Notes: generated by a model not told the origin, from the sequence alone. A stretch of DNA of 64,000 nucleotides from Bradyrhizobium sp. BTAi1 (GCF_000015165.1 NC_009485.1:5599501-5663500), one strand, 5' to 3'; positions 1 through 8,489 are shown, numbered from the stretch's first letter. Numbers and translations are program-made.

Positions 1-835
1 GGCGAACCCGCCCCGGCAGGCGGCCCGCGCCGCCCCAACGGTCGATCGTGACGTCAGCGCCGGGAGCGATCTCGACTGCATCGGTGCTCAGCACGTCGAC
101 GACCACTTCGAGATCATGGGGATCGCCGAGATCGAGCAGCGCCGTGCCCGGCTGCACCATGGTCTCGCTTTCCTGGGTCACCTTCAGCACCAGCCCGCCG
201 ACCGGCGCCGTCACGTTCCAGCTGTCCGCCGGCACGTCCGCATCGGTGTTGCTGCCGTAACGCGCCAGCATCGCCCGGAGCTGTCCGAGTTCGTGCTGGG
301 CGGCGTGGTCGACATATTCGGCGGCGCGCAGGTCGCGTTCGGCGACGCGCATCGTGAGCTCGGCGCGCTCCTTCGCCTGAATCGTCGCAGCCCCGCTTGC
401 GGCCAGGGCCATGGTGCGCGCGAGATCGGCCGCCGCCTGCGCGCTCTGCGCCTGCGCCCGTGCCACCACCGCCTTGGCGCGTTCGACATTGGCCTCGGCC
501 GCGCCGAGCCGCTCTTCGACCTCGCGGCGGGCGCGCGGATCGAGCAAGGGTGCCGGCGCCGGCGTGATGGTGGCGACCACGTCGTCGGCCTTGACCTGAT
601 CGCCGGCCTTGAAGCGGAGACGGCCCAGCCGTCCGGCGAGCGGCGCGGCCACGACATAGCGTTGGCGCACCCGCGTCTTGCCGTCGTCCTCCACGGTCGC
701 GACGAACCGCCCTTTGGTCACCACAGCCGTCTCCACCGGAATGGGACCAGGCATCGCCATCCAGCCGACGGCGGCAGCGACCGCCAGAGCGATCGACGCG
801 ATGACGACACGGCGCAACACAGGACGCATGCTCAT
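1..835 (-). CDS. HlyD/MacA-like membrane fusion protein (C-terminus off window)
   Basis: Reads leftwards from 835 and runs off the window edge, so only about 278 codons are present and the C-terminus is missing. Seen: a hydrophobic signal anchor near residues 10-28, a first lipoyl/barrel-sandwich half with GDQVKADDVV-like sequence, a long Ala/Glu/Arg-rich helical hairpin, then the second lipoyl half (NVTAPVGGLVLKV). That order is typical of periplasmic adaptor proteins. The ATG at 835 overlaps the TGA of the upstream permease gene (ATGA), which indicates translational coupling. By family knowledge it should bridge the inner-membrane ABC transporter of the two upstream genes to the outer membrane. 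The substrate is unknown. Confidence 0.85.
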   Translation of the reverse strand, partial: MSMRPVLRRVVIASIALAVAAAVGWMAMPGPIPVETAVVTKGRFVATVEDDGKTRVRQRYVVAAPLAGRLGRLRFKAGDQVKADDVVATITPAPAPLLDPRARREVEERLGAAEANVERAKAVVARAQAQSAQAAADLARTMALAASGAATIQAKERAELTMRVAERDLRAAEYVDHAAQHELGQLRAMLARYGSNTDADVPADSWNVTAPVGGLVLKVTQESETMVQPGTALLDLGDPHDLEVVVDVLSTDAVEIAPGADVTIDRWGGAGRLPGRVR

Positions 836-3198
836 TCCCTGGTCTTGAGGGCGGCGACCAGATCGAGCCGATCGACCCTCCTGCGCACGATGATGGCGCT
901 GATCGCGGCGCTGGCCAAGACCACCGCTGTCGCGATCAGGTACGTCCGCGGCGCGATCACGCCGGGAATCTGGAAGCTCTCGCTCGAATGCAGCCGCGCG
1001 ATCAGCGCGATGATGCCGCGTGACAGCAACAGGCCGAGCGGAATCCCCAGCGCGATCTCGAGCGCGAATTCACCGAACAGGATGCCGGCGACCTCGCCGC
1101 GGGTGAAGCCGAGCACGCGCAGGCTGGCGAGCTCCCAGGCGCGCTCCTGCAGGCTGATGCGGGCGCTGTTGTAGACCACGCCGACGGTGATGATCGCAGC
1201 GAAGCCGGTGAGGATTCCCGCGGTGACGAAGACGAGGCCCGCGATCTTGTCGATGAAGGATGCAACGGCATAGGCCTTCATCGAGACGGATTCGATCATC
1301 GGCAGATTCTTGAACCGCGCGCCGAGCGCGGGCAGCGCCGCCGGATCGACATGCAGGCTGGCGGCCGAGATGACCTTGCCTTCACCGGTGAAGCGGTTCA
1401 GCGTGTCGATGTCCATGTAGGACGCCATCCCGATCGCCTCGTCGACGATGGCGCTCACCGGCACATCGCGGCGGCGCCGGCGGCCCTCCATCGCCTCCAC
1501 GGTGACGAGATCGCCCGCGCTCAAGGCCAGCCGCTCGGCGAGCCGCCGCGTCAGCGTGATGCCGTCGGGCGCCGCCACGATCGGGCGGCGCGCCGCATCA
1601 TGCGGACGGCGCAGCTCGTCCGCCGCCGCCAACCCGATCACCGAGGTCAGGTAGCTGCGCTGGCCGGCGCGCAGCCGCACCGGCACGATACGCTGACCTT
1701 CGGCCAGGAGCACGCCCGGCTGTCGCGCCAGGTCGCGCAACACCGCGCGATCCACCGGATGCGGGAAGGTGATGGAGGCGTTGCCGCGCTCGACCAGGTT
1801 GAACTGCAGTTCGATCATCTCGCCGATCGCATCGCGCCAGAAGATTCCGAGCACCATCATCGGCACCGCGAAGGCGATACCGACGACGGTGAACAGCGAG
1901 CGGAACGGACGCCCCGCGACGTTGCGCAGCATCATCATCCGCCGTGCGCGGCGCGCCACGCCGGGCATGATCCGCTCGATCCAGGAGCGGCGAAACCCCA
2001 TCGGGACGGCCGGCCGCATCGCTTCCGCAGGCGCAAGTCCGACGACCGCCTGCAGCGCCGTGATGACACCGAGCGACCCGGCCGCCGTGCTGATCGCAAC
2101 GCCAGCAAGGATCGACCACGGCGCAAGCCGGAACGGCAGCTCCGGCAGGCGAAAGAAGCCGTGGTAGCTCGTGATCATGGCCTGGCCGAAGCCGAGGCCG
2201 CCGACGATGCCGAGCGCCGATCCGATCAGCACGATGACCAGCATCAGCGCGAGGTAATGCAGGGTCAAGGCCGAGGTCGGAAAGCCGAGCGCTTTCAGGG
2301 CTGCGATCTGCTCGCGCTGCGCGGCGACCAGCCGCCCGAGCGCGCTGTTGAGCAGGAAGGCGGCGACGCCGAAGAAAATGATCGGAATGGTGATCGACAT
2401 CACCTTCTGCTGGTTCAGCTCGTCCTCGAGAAACCGGTTCGACGGCTGGTCGCGCCGCGCGATCGCGCCGATCGATCCATAGGGCTCGAGCAGCCGGTCG
2501 AGCTCCTCGATGACGGGCTGTGCATCGGCCCCCGGTGCCAGCGCGACCACCGCGTCGTTGAACGCGCCCTTCATGTCGAAGGCGGCCTCGGCCGCGCTGC
2601 GGTCGACCCACAGGATCGCATAGAGGCGATCGTCCGGGATCGGCAATCCCGGACGCACCGCATAGACATATTCCGGCGACAGCACGATGCCGGAAACCCG
2701 GAACGCCTGCAGCCGGCCGTTGAGCAGCACGCGGATCTCGTCGCCCGGCTTGACGCCATTGGCATCCGCAAAGGCCTCGTTGACCGCGGCGCTGCGCGCG
2801 TCGCCAGGCGCGGGCGCCGTGCCGCGGCGCAGATGCAACCGCGCCAGCGGCTCATCACCGGCGCGGCTGAGCGAGACGAGGCGCGCCGACACCGGCTGCG
2901 CCGCGGCGGGCGCGTCAACGATGACCTCGCGCACGATCCGCGGCTCAGCCGCCAGGACGCCGGCGACAGCGTTGAGGCGGGCGACCAGCGTCAGCGGCGC
3001 GCGCTTCAAGGTGACGAAGACCTGCGGAAACCGCGCCTCTGCATAGAACAGCTCGCAGCCGGCGCGCAGCGATTGATAGGTGGAGACCGAGCCGACGAAC
3101 ACGGCGACACCCGCCGCAACCAGCAGCGCGATGGTGATCACCTGCCCGCGCATGGCGCCGATATCGCGCCAGAGCTTGCGGTTGAGCAGGCTCACCAC
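832..3198 (-). CDS. ABC transporter permease with two FtsX domains
   Basis: A 788-residue protein with an N-terminal transmembrane segment (about residues 17-40), a periplasmic domain, an FtsX/MacB_PCD-type helix set around 270-390, a second periplasmic part, and a C-terminal FtsX set around 660-780 with the GILTGFAAIITVGVVYNSAR type of sequence. The duplicated FtsX layout and length match large permeases of the YbbP/MacB-like class rather than single-domain LolC/E. It overlaps the ATPase gene by 7 nt and the adaptor gene by 4 nt, so the three form one operon. Likely role: mechanotransmission-type export of an unknown lipid, peptide or toxic compound. Confidence 0.85.
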   Translation of the reverse strand: MVSLLNRKLWRDIGAMRGQVITIALLVAAGVAVFVGSVSTYQSLRAGCELFYAEARFPQVFVTLKRAPLTLVARLNAVAGVLAAEPRIVREVIVDAPAAAQPVSARLVSLSRAGDEPLARLHLRRGTAPAPGDARSAAVNEAFADANGVKPGDEIRVLLNGRLQAFRVSGIVLSPEYVYAVRPGLPIPDDRLYAILWVDRSAAEAAFDMKGAFNDAVVALAPGADAQPVIEELDRLLEPYGSIGAIARRDQPSNRFLEDELNQQKVMSITIPIIFFGVAAFLLNSALGRLVAAQREQIAALKALGFPTSALTLHYLALMLVIVLIGSALGIVGGLGFGQAMITSYHGFFRLPELPFRLAPWSILAGVAISTAAGSLGVITALQAVVGLAPAEAMRPAVPMGFRRSWIERIMPGVARRARRMMMLRNVAGRPFRSLFTVVGIAFAVPMMVLGIFWRDAIGEMIELQFNLVERGNASITFPHPVDRAVLRDLARQPGVLLAEGQRIVPVRLRAGQRSYLTSVIGLAAADELRRPHDAARRPIVAAPDGITLTRRLAERLALSAGDLVTVEAMEGRRRRRDVPVSAIVDEAIGMASYMDIDTLNRFTGEGKVISAASLHVDPAALPALGARFKNLPMIESVSMKAYAVASFIDKIAGLVFVTAGILTGFAAIITVGVVYNSARISLQERAWELASLRVLGFTRGEVAGILFGEFALEIALGIPLGLLLSRGIIALIARLHSSESFQIPGVIAPRTYLIATAVVLASAAISAIIVRRRVDRLDLVAALKTRE

Positions 3199-3953
3199 GT
3201 CACCTCCTCGGCCGAGAGCCGCCGCGGATTGCGCGTCTCGCCGACGATGCGGCCGCCGCCGAGCCGCAGCACGCGGTCGGCCATCCCGGCGATCGCCGCA
3301 TTGTGGGTGATGACGATGGTGGTGGTGCCGAGTTGCTCGTTGGCGCGCGCGATCGCGGCCAGCACCACTTTGCCGGTCTCGTAGTCGAGCGCACCGGTCG
3401 GCTCGTCACACAGCAGCACGTCAGGCGACTTCACGATGGCGCGGGCTACCGCGACCCGTTGCTGCTCGCCGCCGGACAGTTGCGAAGGAAAATGGTCGAT
3501 CCGCCGCTCGAGGCCGACGAGCTTCAACACCTCCAGCGGATCGAGCGGCCTGTCGGCGATCTCGGTGACCAGCTGGACATTTTCGAGCACGGTCAGGCTG
3601 GGGATCAGGTTGTAGAACTGGAACACGAAGCCGACATGCTCGCGCCGGTAGCGCGTCAGCTCGGCATCGCCGGCGCCGACCAGCTGATGATCCCGCCATT
3701 GCGCGTCGCCCGACGTCGGACTGTCGAGCCCACCGAGGATGTTCAGCAGCGTCGACTTGCCTGAACCAGAGGGCCCGAGCAGCACCACGAATTCGCCCTC
3801 GATGATGTCGAGATCAACGTCGCGCAACGCATGCACCTCGACCTCGCCCATGCGGTAGGTCTTGGAGAGCTTGCGGGCGCGAAACACCGGCGAGACGCCC
3901 GGCCCCTCGAAGCGCGCGGCAGCGTTCATGTCGTTGATGATCGAGGGACTCAT
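3192..3953 (-). CDS. ABC transporter ATP-binding protein (MacB/LolD/YbbA type)
   Basis: Nucleotide-binding subunit for the downstream FtsX permease. Walker A GPSGSGKST, Q-loop in VFQFYNLIPSLTVLENV, signature LSGGEQQRVAVARA, Walker B VLLCDEPTGAL and the switch His in ITHN are all present. The Q-loop and signature wording is characteristic of the LolD/MacB/YbbA branch. The ATG at 3953 is chosen because an AGGA lies 11 nt upstream; an in-frame ATG 60 nt further up and one 24 nt further down are alternatives. It is the first gene of the three-gene export operon and overlaps the permease start by 7 nt. Confidence 0.88.
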   Translation of the reverse strand: MSPSIINDMNAAARFEGPGVSPVFRARKLSKTYRMGEVEVHALRDVDLDIIEGEFVVLLGPSGSGKSTLLNILGGLDSPTSGDAQWRDHQLVGAGDAELTRYRREHVGFVFQFYNLIPSLTVLENVQLVTEIADRPLDPLEVLKLVGLERRIDHFPSQLSGGEQQRVAVARAIVKSPDVLLCDEPTGALDYETGKVVLAAIARANEQLGTTTIVITHNAAIAGMADRVLRLGGGRIVGETRNPRRLSAEEVTW

Positions 3954-4112
3954 CAAACTGTGGTTCCTGCCGCAAGGCACGCGTCGAACGTCCCATGCAT
4001 GTTCCCGTGACACCGGACAACATCACCAAGCATCGGCCAGCAGGCGCCAATGTCCGTTGATGCAGGTCAAGCGGTCGGCATTCCCGGCGCCGAGGCTTGA
4101 ACTCACGCCTCC

Positions 4113-4391
4113 CTATGTCCATTCGACGGTTGCGATCACATAGACCAGCAAGGCCGCGCCGAGGCAGCGTCGCCACGGGTTGACGCCGCGACAGAGTTCG
4201 TCGACGGCCCACACGACAAGGCTGGCCTTGACCAGGCCGTCCAGATTGAGACCCATCCGCCCTGGCGGATGCCAGACCCAGCTGACAACGCTTCCCACCA
4301 GCACGATCCACAGCGCGGGGTTCGGCATCTGTGCGATCGTGATCTCGCCGGTCTGGCGATTTCGGAACAACCAATCCAGCAATCGGCGCAT
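4113..4391 (-). CDS. Small membrane protein, function unknown
   Basis: About 92 residues starting MRRLLDWLFRNRQTGEI. Two or three hydrophobic segments (ALWIVLVGSVVSWVW, LVKASLVVWAVDEL, LGAALLVYVIATV) suggest an inner-membrane protein with a short cytoplasmic N-terminus. The composition resembles small uncharacterised membrane proteins common in Bradyrhizobium-type genomes, but I do not recognise a named family. It sits alone between the export operon and the esterase gene. An in-frame ATG 48 nt upstream would add an unconvincing Ser/Pro-rich tail. Confidence 0.6.
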   Translation of the reverse strand: MRRLLDWLFRNRQTGEITIAQMPNPALWIVLVGSVVSWVWHPPGRMGLNLDGLVKASLVVWAVDELCRGVNPWRRCLGAALLVYVIATVEWT

Positions 4392-4476
4392 CGCACCACC
4401 GGCGTTCGATGTGAATGAGCTGCTTGGCGGCGGGCGCAATTCAGTACGGCATCACCGTCATGCGCCCCTGATTTCA

Positions 4477-5712
4477 TCAGCCTCGCGCATGCGCGAGGAA
4501 GAAGCGGAGCATCTCGCGCGTGGCGTCCGGGCCGTTCGGATCGGTGTAGGAGCCGGCCGGGCTGCCGCCGGACCAGGCATGAGCGGCGCCATGGATGATC
4601 CAGTGCTCCGACGTCACCTGTCCGCGGTCGGTCAGAACCGTGCGCGTGTAGGCATGGCCGCCGGGCACGCGGCCGCGCGCGACCGACGCCGTCCCGCGCC
4701 CATTGGTGGATTGCGCGATCTGGTCGCCATTGGCCGGATGCACGGTGGTGTCGCGGTCGCCATGAAAGACGATGGTCGGCACGACCGCGCTGCGCGCGGC
4801 CGCCGGCGCGGCGCCGCCCTGACGCATGGCCATCAGCGCCGAGGGCAGATCGCGCGCGGCGCCGCATGCGAGGCCCGAATGGATGCCGGCGGCTGCATAA
4901 AGGTCGGGATAGGTCGCGGCCATGATGGCAGCCGCAGCGCCTCCAGCCGACAGGCCGGCGACGTAGACGCGCTTGGGATCGATCGCATGGTCCTGCATCA
5001 CCTGGCGCGTGATGCCGGCGATCAGCGACGGCTCGCCGCCGTCGCGCTGCTGATCGCCGGTACGAAACCAGTTCCAGCATCTCGACGGATTGGCGCCGCT
5101 CGGCTGCTCGGGATAGACCACGAAGCAGCCCTGCGCCTCGGCCGCAAAATTCATCCGCGTGCCCGCGGCGAAATCGTCGGGGGATTGCGTGCAGCCATGC
5201 AGCATGACGATCAGCGGCAACGGATGTCCGTGCGTCCTGCTCGGGATCAGCAGCTTGTAGGACCTGTGCCCGGCCGCATTGCTGAAGCTGCGTTGGATGA
5301 AGCGCGCGCCCTCCGGCGCGATCTCATGCGCGGCCGGCATGCGCAGAGCAGGACCTCGCAAGCCGATGCCCGGGAGGTCGCGAAGGCCGTCACGACGGAC
5401 GAAGCGCTTGCGCGCCAAAGCGGACGCGCCTCGCAATGGCATGTCGGAGTCTTGCGCTGCCGTGCGTTCCGCAGTGCGCACCTGCGCCGCCGCGTCCGGC
5501 GCGGCAGAACGCGCGCGCTCGCCGATACGCGTCGCCTCGCCGTCGATGGTCGGCGCCGACAACCGCCTTGGCGCCGGCCGCGCAGCCGCGGACGAGGCCG
5601 CAGCCGGAGCGCCGGCGCCGCGCAGCATCCGCTGCAGCAGCGCCGTGGCCTCGATGAGTTGACCGGCCCGCGTCAGTCGCGTCGCTTCGCGCATGATATC
5701 CTGATCGAGCAT
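4477..5712 (-). CDS. PHB-depolymerase-family esterase (alpha/beta hydrolase)
   Basis: A 411-residue protein. The first 130 residues are Ala/Arg-rich and poorly structured. The rest is an esterase domain of the polyhydroxybutyrate depolymerase type: HGCTQSPDDFAAGTRMN oxyanion region, nucleophile GLSAGGAAA, a late Asp in FHGDRDTTVHPANG and a His in IHGAAHAWSGG. It has no obvious signal peptide, so it may act on intracellular PHB or on short-chain or aromatic esters. It begins 4 nt after the end of the copG-family gene on the same strand and is probably under that regulator's control. The family is clear; the true substrate is not. Confidence 0.87.
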   Translation of the reverse strand: MLDQDIMREATRLTRAGQLIEATALLQRMLRGAGAPAAASSAAARPAPRRLSAPTIDGEATRIGERARSAAPDAAAQVRTAERTAAQDSDMPLRGASALARKRFVRRDGLRDLPGIGLRGPALRMPAAHEIAPEGARFIQRSFSNAAGHRSYKLLIPSRTHGHPLPLIVMLHGCTQSPDDFAAGTRMNFAAEAQGCFVVYPEQPSGANPSRCWNWFRTGDQQRDGGEPSLIAGITRQVMQDHAIDPKRVYVAGLSAGGAAAAIMAATYPDLYAAAGIHSGLACGAARDLPSALMAMRQGGAAPAAARSAVVPTIVFHGDRDTTVHPANGDQIAQSTNGRGTASVARGRVPGGHAYTRTVLTDRGQVTSEHWIIHGAAHAWSGGSPAGSYTDPNGPDATREMLRFFLAHARG

Positions 5713-5716
5713 GACG

Positions 5717-6151
5717 CTACCTCATTCTGTCGGCGAGAGCGGCCTTGACCGCGGGGGTGGCATGGAGCGCGCCCAGCACCGCGACGGAGGCGATGGTGGC
5801 GCGGGCCAGTTCGGGCGTGACGTCGGCGGCGATGGTGGCGAGCCCCAGGACGTTGATCTGCAGCATCTGGCCGGCGCGCTGCGCCGCTTCGAGATCGGCG
5901 CGGCTGAAGTTGCGCAGGCCGAGATCCAGGCTGTGGCGCAGCGTGGACTGCTTGACCACGTCGCCATGCCGGTCGAGCTGGTTGCGGATCGCGGTGCGGA
6001 TGAAATCGGTGCGGTTGGAATAGAACCCCTCCTGCACCATCAGGTCGATCTGACCGAGATCGACATAGCCGAGATTGACCGTGATCTTCTCGGTGTCGGG
6101 CGCCTTGGCGCGGAGCGGCTGGACGTTATCGGGCATCGTGACGGCATCCAT
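5717..6151 (-). CDS. CopG-type ribbon-helix-helix transcriptional regulator
   Basis: 144 residues. Near residues 22-60 the pattern ITVNLGYVDLGQIDLMV followed by FYSNRTDFIRTAIRNQLDRH is a CopG/RHH fold: a beta strand for major-groove contact and two helices. The C-terminal half is an Ala/Leu-rich extension of unknown role. It is followed 4 nt later by the esterase gene, suggesting a regulator-target operon. Three TGGATG hexamers spaced 11 bp apart lie just upstream and may be its operator. The ATG at 6151 is used; an ATG at 6136 is also possible. Confidence 0.82.
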   Translation of the reverse strand: MDAVTMPDNVQPLRAKAPDTEKITVNLGYVDLGQIDLMVQEGFYSNRTDFIRTAIRNQLDRHGDVVKQSTLRHSLDLGLRNFSRADLEAAQRAGQMLQINVLGLATIAADVTPELARATIASVAVLGALHATPAVKAALADRMR

Positions 6152-6164
6152 CTTGCCATCCCAC

Positions 6165-6192
6165 TGGATGGTGCATGGATGGTATATGGATG
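6165..6192. promoter_or_regulatory. Three TGGATG hexamers at 11-bp spacing (candidate CopG operator)
   Basis: TGGATG occurs at 6165-6170, 6176-6181 and 6187-6192, exactly one helical turn apart, 14 nt upstream of the start of the copG-family gene. Ribbon-helix-helix repressors typically bind repeated short sites on one DNA face near their own promoter, so an autoregulatory operator is a fair inference. No binding data exist here. Confidence 0.45.
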
Positions 6193-6254
6193 TCCCTCAG
6201 ACTTATTCAAGCGGCGCGTGTCGTTCCATGCGCTGGCCCCCTCCCCCCGCCCTG

Positions 6255-6656
6255 TCACCCGCGTTCCGAGCCAGCGGCCCGCTGCTGGAGGCGCGCGACG
6301 CCGCGGGAGATGAACGGCCGCACGGGAAGGAACAGCCGGTAGCCCAATTCCAGCACCGCCAGCACGCCCGGCAGCGACGCCAGCCGCGCCGCCCAGCGCC
6401 ACCGCGGCAGCCGCCGCCAGACCTCGACGAATGCTTCCGCGCCCGAGAGCAGCCGTCCGTCACCGGCGCGCACATGGAACCGCGCCATGGCCTCGCGCTG
6501 GGTCAGTCCCTCCGGAGGCGCGGCCCCCGCCGCGGAGACGTCGACGAAGCACAGCGCGCCGTCCTGGTCCGTGCGGCTGTAGTAACCGATCTCCGCCCTG
6601 CACAGCGGGCAGGATCCGTCATAATAAACGGTCGACGTCGCGCGCTCCGGCTCCAT
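6255..6656 (-). CDS. DCC-family (DUF393) thiol-disulfide oxidoreductase
   Basis: 133 residues beginning MEPERATSTVYYDGSCPLC. The YYDGSCPLCRAEI motif with a CxxC pair and the following Y are the signature of the DCC/DUF393 family, a thioredoxin-like group named for its conserved DxxCxxC. Gly-Gln-type central residues and a C-terminal helix region complete the usual length of about 130. An AAGGAG sequence 6 nt before the ATG supports the start. It stands alone between the copG-family promoter region and the transposon. The redox partner is unknown. Confidence 0.85.
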   Translation of the reverse strand: MEPERATSTVYYDGSCPLCRAEIGYYSRTDQDGALCFVDVSAAGAAPPEGLTQREAMARFHVRAGDGRLLSGAEAFVEVWRRLPRWRWAARLASLPGVLAVLELGYRLFLPVRPFISRGVARLQQRAAGSERG

Positions 6657-6783
6657 CCGGATCTCCTTCGGGAACGGCCGATCTCAGCCCTTAAGTCGGA
6701 TACGTTTCGCGGACCGGTTTGGGTCTGCGTGCTCCCGGGATCGTGTTGATCTCGGCGCTATTACGGGTTGTTACGGTGCAAGT

Positions 6784-7565
6784 TTACGGAGACAGTGCAC
6801 AGAACTGCGCAAGTCTCGTTGCGCGGCCTGTCTCCGCTCAATCCTCCGCTGCCGGCTTCGGCCCGCGTTTGGCCGGCTTGAGCACGCGCCCGGTCATTTT
6901 CTCGATTCGGGTGAGGAAACGGTCGCTGCCGATCGGACGGCCGATGCTCTCGGCGGCGCGCAGGCGGGCGAACAGCTCCTCCTCATCCTCGGGCGCGCGG
7001 CTCAGGAGGCCGACCATGTCCGGAAACATCGTCTTGACAGGCTCACGCGCGGTGACGCCGTCGTCGCGCCCGCGCAGATGCGCGCGCGTGCTCGACCACG
7101 CCCAGTCCTGGGCGCGTGTCACCAGCCGCGCCCGCACCGGGTTGAGGCTGACATAGCGCAGCGCCGCCGCCAGATGCGCCTCGTCCATCGCCACCGCGCC
7201 GAACCGCCCCTGCCAGAAATGCCCTCTGCGCTTGCGGCGCGCCTGGATGATTCCGGCATAGACACGATGCACCCGCGCCAGCGCCCGACGCAGGCCATCG
7301 GCATCCGACGGCACCAGGATCAGATGCACATGGTTCGGCATCAGGCACCACGCCCACACCGCAACGTCGGCCGCCTGGCAATGGGTCGCAAGCAGGTCAC
7401 GATAGAGCGCGTAATCGTCGTCACCGAAAAAGGTGCGTGCGCGACCATTGCCGCGCTGGGTGACATGATGCGGCAGACCGGGGACGACGACACGGGCAAG
7501 GCGGGCCATGTGCCATCCTGCGCGTTCGGGCGACGGATGTCAAATTAAATGCACTGTCACCGTAA
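6784..7565 (-). mobile_element. RAYT-type element bounded by 16-bp inverted repeats
   Basis: The transposase gene is flanked by imperfect inverted repeats. The left repeat TTACGGAGACAGTGCA is at 6784-6799. The right repeat at 7550-7565 reads TTACGGTGACAGTGCA on the minus strand, so 15 of 16 positions match. Two more TTACGG words occur just outside the left repeat at 6761 and 6771. The element is about 782 bp. It resembles a single-gene REP-associated tyrosine transposase unit; no target duplication is expected for this enzyme class. Confidence 0.6.
6838..7509 (-). CDS. REP-associated tyrosine transposase (Y1 / IS200-like family)
   Basis: 223 residues. The HUH motif MPNHVHLILV (His 60 and 62) and the later helix RYVSLNPVRARL, whose Tyr 119 is the likely DNA-attacking nucleophile, identify a Y1-family single-strand transposase of the RAYT branch. 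The N-terminal VVVPGLPHHVTQRGNGR is also typical. The C-terminal 60 residues are basic and include KRGPKPA. The gene appears intact. Such enzymes cut and join single-stranded DNA at structured palindromes and are often domesticated; a repeat-rich stretch lies immediately to the right. Confidence 0.9.
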   Translation of the reverse strand: MARLARVVVPGLPHHVTQRGNGRARTFFGDDDYALYRDLLATHCQAADVAVWAWCLMPNHVHLILVPSDADGLRRALARVHRVYAGIIQARRKRRGHFWQGRFGAVAMDEAHLAAALRYVSLNPVRARLVTRAQDWAWSSTRAHLRGRDDGVTAREPVKTMFPDMVGLLSRAPEDEEELFARLRAAESIGRPIGSDRFLTRIEKMTGRVLKPAKRGPKPAAED

Positions 7566-7742
7566 TACCTGGATCATGCCGAATAAATAGCCGCCACTAA
7601 TTAATTAGTTAATACTATTGTTATCGGAGCGACGGCCCCCTGACGACCTCCCCTCGCGATCCGCCTACCCCTTCCAGCAGGGCTGTCGGATATGAGCAGA
7701 CATCGGCGCGCTCCGAGGGAGCCCGACAATGAGTTACTGCAT

Positions 7743-7823
7743 CATGCCCGGGCTTGACCCGGGCATCCACGCTTTCTTTCCACGCCAAACCGACGTGGAT
7801 GGCCGGGACAAGCCCGGCCATGA
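7743..7823. repeat. Palindromic intergenic repeat, family A (copy 1)
   Basis: Contains ATGCCCGGGCTTGACCCGGG followed by CATCCACG, a spacer, then CGTGGATGGCCGGGACAAGC and CCGGCCATGA. The CATCCACG/CGTGGATG and GGGCTTG/CAAGCCC segments pair, giving a long hairpin. A second copy with the same order lies at 44612-44693. Confidence 0.7.
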
Positions 7824-8225
7824 CGGCGGGGAAGCAGACGAGCGCGAACCAAGAATCGCCATATGCGATTGCCCGTCCCCTGCACGGGCCGCCCGCAGGG
7901 CCGGCGCGATCAGCAGACCCCAACCGAAAATCCGAATTATACACCTTCTGTTTTTCGGAAATCAATGCTATGATCTCGCCATCCCGCCTCACTTGAGGGG
8001 CGCATCGCGATCGTCACGAGCGTGGGGTGCGGGATGCGGTGGGCGTGTCGGGTTGCAGCGTGAGCGATCATGCCGACGAACGATCCGATACGCACGGCGA
8101 AATCGTGTGGTCCTGGTCTCCCGGTGCTGAGACCAAGTTCGCGCTGCCACGTTCGACGAGCGCGCGGGCGACGGGGGCAAAACGCCGGTCCCCGGGGAGA
8201 GCACGTATAAGCCGTTCCAACCATC

Positions 8226-8332
8226 GCGCGGGGAAGGCCGGATGATCCGGCCCGTACCTGTGGTGACTGCCGCCTGCTTTTTCTGCTGCAGGCGGGCCAT
8301 GGGTGCCGACCGGCACCCGGCCTTCCCCGCGC
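8226..8332. repeat. Highly structured repeat with 16-bp perfect arms
   Basis: GCGCGGGGAAGGCCGG at 8226-8241 is exactly complementary to 8317-8332. Inside are further perfect stems: GGCCGG/CCGGCC (8236-8241 with 8247-8252, competing with the outer stem), CCGCCTGC/GCAGGCGG (8269-8276 with 8288-8295) and GGGTGCC/GGCACCC (8301-8307 with 8312-8318). The nested, partly alternative pairing resembles a structured RNA or a mobile palindromic unit. Confidence 0.6.
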
Positions 8333-8413
8333 CCTCATTCTCGAGAGGGCGATCAGATGAGCAACACTCGGACGCGAAAGCGGGTGCGAGGATGAGAACG
8401 CATGTTTCACCAC

Positions 8414-8489
8414 CGTCATTGCGAGGAGCGCAGCGACGAAGCAATCCAGCGTCGTCGCGGGACTCTGGATTGCTTCGCTCGCAATGGCG
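8414..8489. repeat. Palindromic intergenic repeat, family B (copy 1)
   Basis: Left arm CGTCATTGCGAGGAGCGCAG with CGACGAAGCAATCCAG, right arm CTGGATTGCTTCGCTCGCAA with TGG. The two arms are complementary, giving a hairpin of about 76 bp. Related copies are at 23122-23202 and 60994-61079. Confidence 0.75.

Noticed and set aside
116..1174. 352-codon plus-strand frame at the left edge
   Set aside because: Antisense to the membrane fusion protein and permease genes, which have clear family motifs.
1351..3384. 677-codon open frame on the plus strand
   Set aside because: Arg/Asp/His-rich shadow of the FtsX permease gene on the opposite strand; no family features.
7621..7992. 123-codon minus-strand frame
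   Set aside because: Runs through palindromic repeats and lacks family likeness.
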